Shown here piece by piece: positions 23,301 to 24,314 of a DNA stretch of 24,314 bases (its first letter is position 1; every line of letters begins with the position of its first letter). Location: positions 15,573-39,886 of the forward strand of contig DDRC01000163.1 in the NCBI GenBank assembly GCA_002342985.1, given 5' to 3'. Source of the DNA: Flavobacteriales bacterium UBA2426 (lineage in GTDB: Bacteria; Bacteroidota; Bacteroidia; Flavobacteriales_F; PHOS-HE28). The notes under the pieces are model-generated. The model was not told the origin of the DNA. It did not search any database and was given only the letters and a program-made list of their open reading frames with translations. Made by a program: the position numbers and the translations under genes.

Positions 23301-23845
23301 CACCAATGGCTGCCATCGGGGGTGTAGTGGTTCACATTCCACGCCAGCCTGAGCGATTCCCTCATGGGCTGGTACACCAGCTGCACCACCGCCTTCTCCC
23401 CTCCGAGGCCGCTTCCTTCGTAGACCCATCGCCGGCCTTCGTCCTCTACGGAGAGGAGCTGGGGCATGCCGGTTGAGGGGAGCGTCTTGCGCAGCACGCT
23501 GCCCAGGGCCGCTTCGGCGGTGATGAGCGGTGCCGTGGCGTTCACGCGCTTCTCCAGGCCGGTGAACGCACCGTTGTTGATGCGCGCGAGGCTTCCGTCA
23601 GCGAGCTGGTGAATGGCGATATCCCCGTTCCAGACCTCGATTCCCTGCCAGCGCTGCCGGAAGTAGTGATGGGTGGCACCGTTATGCGCGCTGCGGTAGC
23701 TGTCCTTCAGCACCAGCCCGGCCAGATCGCCGGCACGGAAGCCGGCGGCTTCCAGTTCGGCCTGGGCCGCGGCAGGGAGCCGCTGAGCATGGACTGCCGT
23801 TGCACAAAGGAGAAGAGCGGCTGTCAGCAGGTTCCGAATCATCAT
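20396..23845 (-). CDS. Secreted M36 (fungalysin) family metallopeptidase with dockerin-like C-terminal repeats
   Basis: An 1149-residue exported zinc protease. It has a signal peptide (1-20, ending AVHA-Q), an inhibitory FTP-type propeptide (about 21-190), and an M36 catalytic domain (about 220-610) with HEYGH at 412-416 and the third zinc ligand Glu440 in GEGWSD. A CARDB-like beta domain follows (about 618-720), then a jelly-roll/MAM-like domain (about 730-900; ends LYLDNVVVE). The tail contains WVLLELRD and HVAVRHRNHLG, then two 40-residue repeats (1069-1108, 1109-1148) with the pattern YTGEDNDRDPIL..IGGS.PTNT, ending RPQQLP. I see no standard T9SS type A domain. The ATG at 23845 (MMIRN) is chosen for the signal peptide; 23842 is equally possible. 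A promoter with TTG and TACTTTCA stands 18 bases upstream. DUF1801 follows 4 bases after the stop. Confidence 0.93.
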   Translation of the reverse strand: MMIRNLLTAALLLCATAVHAQRLPAAAQAELEAAGFRAGDLAGLVLKDSYRSAHNGATHHYFRQRWQGIEVWNGDIAIHQLADGSLARINNGAFTGLEKRVNATAPLITAEAALGSVLRKTLPSTGMPQLLSVEDEGRRWVYEGSGLGGEKAVVQLVYQPMRESLRLAWNVNHYTPDGSHWWNIRIDALSGEELDRNDWVAQCGWGECVHTDAGSPEEDSAPAAPNDYNVYPWPTESPSHGPRGIRNAPWGDGGVASPYGWHDTNGAAGPEYTDTRGNNCRAQDDVDANNSGGTRPSGGATLDFDFPIDLTQAPSTYLPAAITNLFYWNNVCHDVWYQYGFDEASGNFQENNYGRGGAGNDWVNADAQDGSGTNNANFGTPPDGSNPRMQMFRWTNTSPQRDSDLDNGVIAHEYGHGISNRLVGGPSNTSCLANNEQMGEGWSDYFALVMTMKPGDTGPMGRGIGTYLLGQPTTGAGIRPARYSTSFAVNDYTYANTNSGISQPHGIGFVWCTMLWEMTWELINVYGFDPDIYNGTGGNNIAMQLVIDGLKLTPCNPGFVDGRDAILLADQINNGGANQDYIWAAFARRGLGASADQGSTTSRTDQTEAFDTPVPNNVGVFAIVSPPVNLYTCPDGVVPVVVEIRNSGSQPQSGFPVSYSVNGGAPVTEIFTGTIGAGGLATFSFSQAATLSGSGPFDFVVGTALAGDQLTSNDQQMRSVTPTAATVVPATYTQDVEGGSTTPAGWALQNPDNGITWSTTQLTNGALCASSRAWSIDYYSYAGSGQEDRLVSPVVDLSASAGTRLKYHHAYVIYGPGYEDGMRVEVSGNCGATWTTVFEQSGSVLATASASTSSWTPTNCSQWRLNDIDLSAFDGGSVMVRFTGINGYGNNLYLDNVVVESNGVRVALDLMLQGPYDTGTDRMRDGLRTGGLLPLTEPFTALGMRTAGPVTGETTDTGVLAVTGDNAIVDWVLLELRDATAAESIVATRAALVQRDGDVVDKDGVSPVTFTATTGNYHVAVRHRNHLGCMTAAPVALSGTATNIDLTSAATATYGTDARRAEGTRMLLWAGNVLRDATLRYTGEDNDRDPILQSIGGSVPTNTSAAGYHQEDVNMDGVVRYTGEDNDRDPILLNIGGSIPTNTRPQQLP
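20402..20641 (-). repeat. Two 120-base tandem repeats encoding dockerin-like modules
   Basis: The coding sequence repeats with a period of exactly 120 bases (20402-20521 and 20522-20641). Both copies encode RYTGEDNDRDPIL, with IGGS.PTNT in the second part. The last copy keeps a calcium-loop-like DVNMDGVV; the first copy reads NVLRDATL in the same place, so its loop has lost the Asp/Gly pattern. Confidence 0.85.
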
Positions 23846-23863
23846 GGTTTCAGCAAAGGGCTG

Positions 23864-23895
23864 TGAAAGTACCGAGATGGGACCCTGCAGGGCAA
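23864..23895 (-). promoter_or_regulatory. Promoter for the M36 peptidase (TTG-N21-TACTTTCA)
   Basis: On the minus strand, TTG (23895-23893), a 21-base spacer and TACTTTCA (23871-23864). The -7 word ends 18 bases before the ATG at 23845. This is the best paired -33/-7 arrangement in the window. The palindrome CCCTGCAGGG lies in the spacer. Confidence 0.5.
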
Positions 23896-23953
23896 CCGCA
23901 TTCCTGCGGTCAGAGGGATCCTGTCCGAAAGCCGCATGGGCGGCCGAAGGCGG

Positions 23954-23961
23954 TACCTTTG
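23954..23961 (+). promoter_or_regulatory. Bacteroidota-type -7 element (TACCTTTG) for the bacilliredoxin gene
   Basis: An exact TAnnTTTG match followed by a 51-base leader that ends in the A-rich AACACAGAAAATCAACATTCC-ATG typical of Bacteroidota start regions without a Shine-Dalgarno sequence. Confidence 0.6.
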
Positions 23962-24012
23962 CCCTGCACGCGGAGGGCTCCGGTGCCAACGAACACAGAA
24001 AATCAACATTCC

Positions 24013-24314
24013 ATGTATCCTCCTGAACTCACTGCTCCCATGGCGATGGACCTGGTCTCCGCCGGATTCGAGGAGCTGAAGACGCCCGAGCAGGTAGACA
24101 GGGCTTTGACGCAGCCCGGTACCGTGCTTTGCGTGGTCAATAGCGTATGCGGCTGCGCCGCGGGTGCCGCTCGCCCGGGGGTGAAGCACAGCCTCCGCGG
24201 AAGCAAGCGCCCGGACAAGCTCGTCACCGTATTCGCCGGCGTGGATACCGATGCTGTGATCCAAGCGCGCAAGCACTTCCTGCCTTATCCGCCCAGCAGC
24301 CCCAGCATGGCCCT
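24013..24314 (+). CDS. Bacilliredoxin, BrxA/BrxB (YphP/YqiW) family, 3' end cut off
   Basis: The first 100 codons of a small thioredoxin-fold protein. Opening MYPPELTAPM, then NSVCGCAAGAARPG (residues 44-57), with the Cys-Gly-Cys active site of the bacilliredoxin family, and PYPPSSPSMA near the visible end. In Bacillus these proteins remove bacillithiol from mixed disulfides; in Bacteroidota, which often make bacillithiol, the same role is plausible, but no biosynthesis gene is in view. The protein is normally about 140 residues, so roughly 40 lie outside the window. It is divergent from the M36 peptidase gene with 167 bases between, and carries its own promoter word. Confidence 0.93.
   Translation, partial: MYPPELTAPMAMDLVSAGFEELKTPEQVDRALTQPGTVLCVVNSVCGCAAGAARPGVKHSLRGSKRPDKLVTVFAGVDTDAVIQARKHFLPYPPSSPSMA

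Noticed and set aside
23883..23909. CCCTGCAGGG and CCGCA-TTCC-TGCGG short palindromes in the M36/bacilliredoxin gap as regulator sites
   Set aside because: Short GC-rich palindromes are expected by chance here and match no known consensus I can name.
1..24314. Mobile elements, CRISPR arrays, prophage, toxin-antitoxin or defence genes
   Set aside because: No transposase, integrase, spaced direct repeats, or recognised toxin/antitoxin or defence domain was found in any credible frame; the only direct repeat is the 120-base coding duplication in the M36 gene.

Overview
This window is a GC-rich chromosomal segment of a member of the Bacteroidota, probably an uncultivated high-GC relative of the Flavobacteriales. 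The taxonomic reading is an inference from four things: a C-terminal type IX secretion (T9SS) sorting domain on one secreted protein, a DUF2723 (GT117) membrane protein, a yicC-gmk-nadD operon, and a promoter word of the Bacteroidota type (TAnnTTYR, a relaxed form of TAnnTTTG) in front of most genes. Ribosome binding sites of the Shine-Dalgarno kind are mostly absent. The genes are packed tightly, with many 1-4 base overlaps, and no gene-free stretch reaches 300 bases.

Layout. (1) 1-3927, minus: a large DUF2723/GT117 glycosyltransferase-like membrane protein followed 14 bases later by a NodB-type polysaccharide deacetylase that runs off the window edge, which suggests a surface-glycan unit. 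(2) 4090-4200, plus: tRNA-Gln(TTG) and a perfect hairpin terminator. (3) 4344-7818, minus: an aspS operon with guanine deaminase, a four-helix membrane protein and an MtfA-like zinc peptidase. (4) 7977-8402, plus: a DUF4345 membrane protein whose promoter carries an exact FNR-type palindrome. (5) 8457-11781, minus: a class III-like PPK2 polyphosphate kinase, a cystathionine gamma-synthase/lyase and a YbhN/LPG-synthase-like flippase. (6) 11825-14822, plus: an EamA transporter, then the overlapping yicC-gmk-nadD operon. (7) 14810-15457, minus: uridine kinase. (8) 15591-16050, plus: two very small unknown ORFs. (9) 16216-20013, plus: recJ, a secreted cytochrome c/copper monooxygenase fusion with a T9SS tail, and tadA. 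(10) 20008-23845, minus: a secreted M36 (fungalysin) metallopeptidase with a duplicated dockerin-like C-terminus, and a DUF1801 protein. (11) 24013 to the end, plus: a bacilliredoxin (BrxA/BrxB family), cut by the window edge.

Most of the content is housekeeping: translation (aspS, tadA, tRNA-Gln), nucleotide and NAD metabolism (gmk, guaD, udk, nadD), DNA repair (recJ) and RNA turnover (yicC). Accessory functions are secreted enzymes and surface glycans. I found no mobile element, CRISPR array, phage gene or obvious new defence system. The most noteworthy signals are regulatory: a recurrent TAnnTTYR promoter word that often sits only 3-8 bases before the start codon, which hints at leaderless mRNAs, and the FNR-like palindrome placed near -43 of the DUF4345 promoter. 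The two tiny ORFs between udk and recJ and the repeat-bearing C-terminus of the M36 peptidase are the best candidates for undescribed biology.
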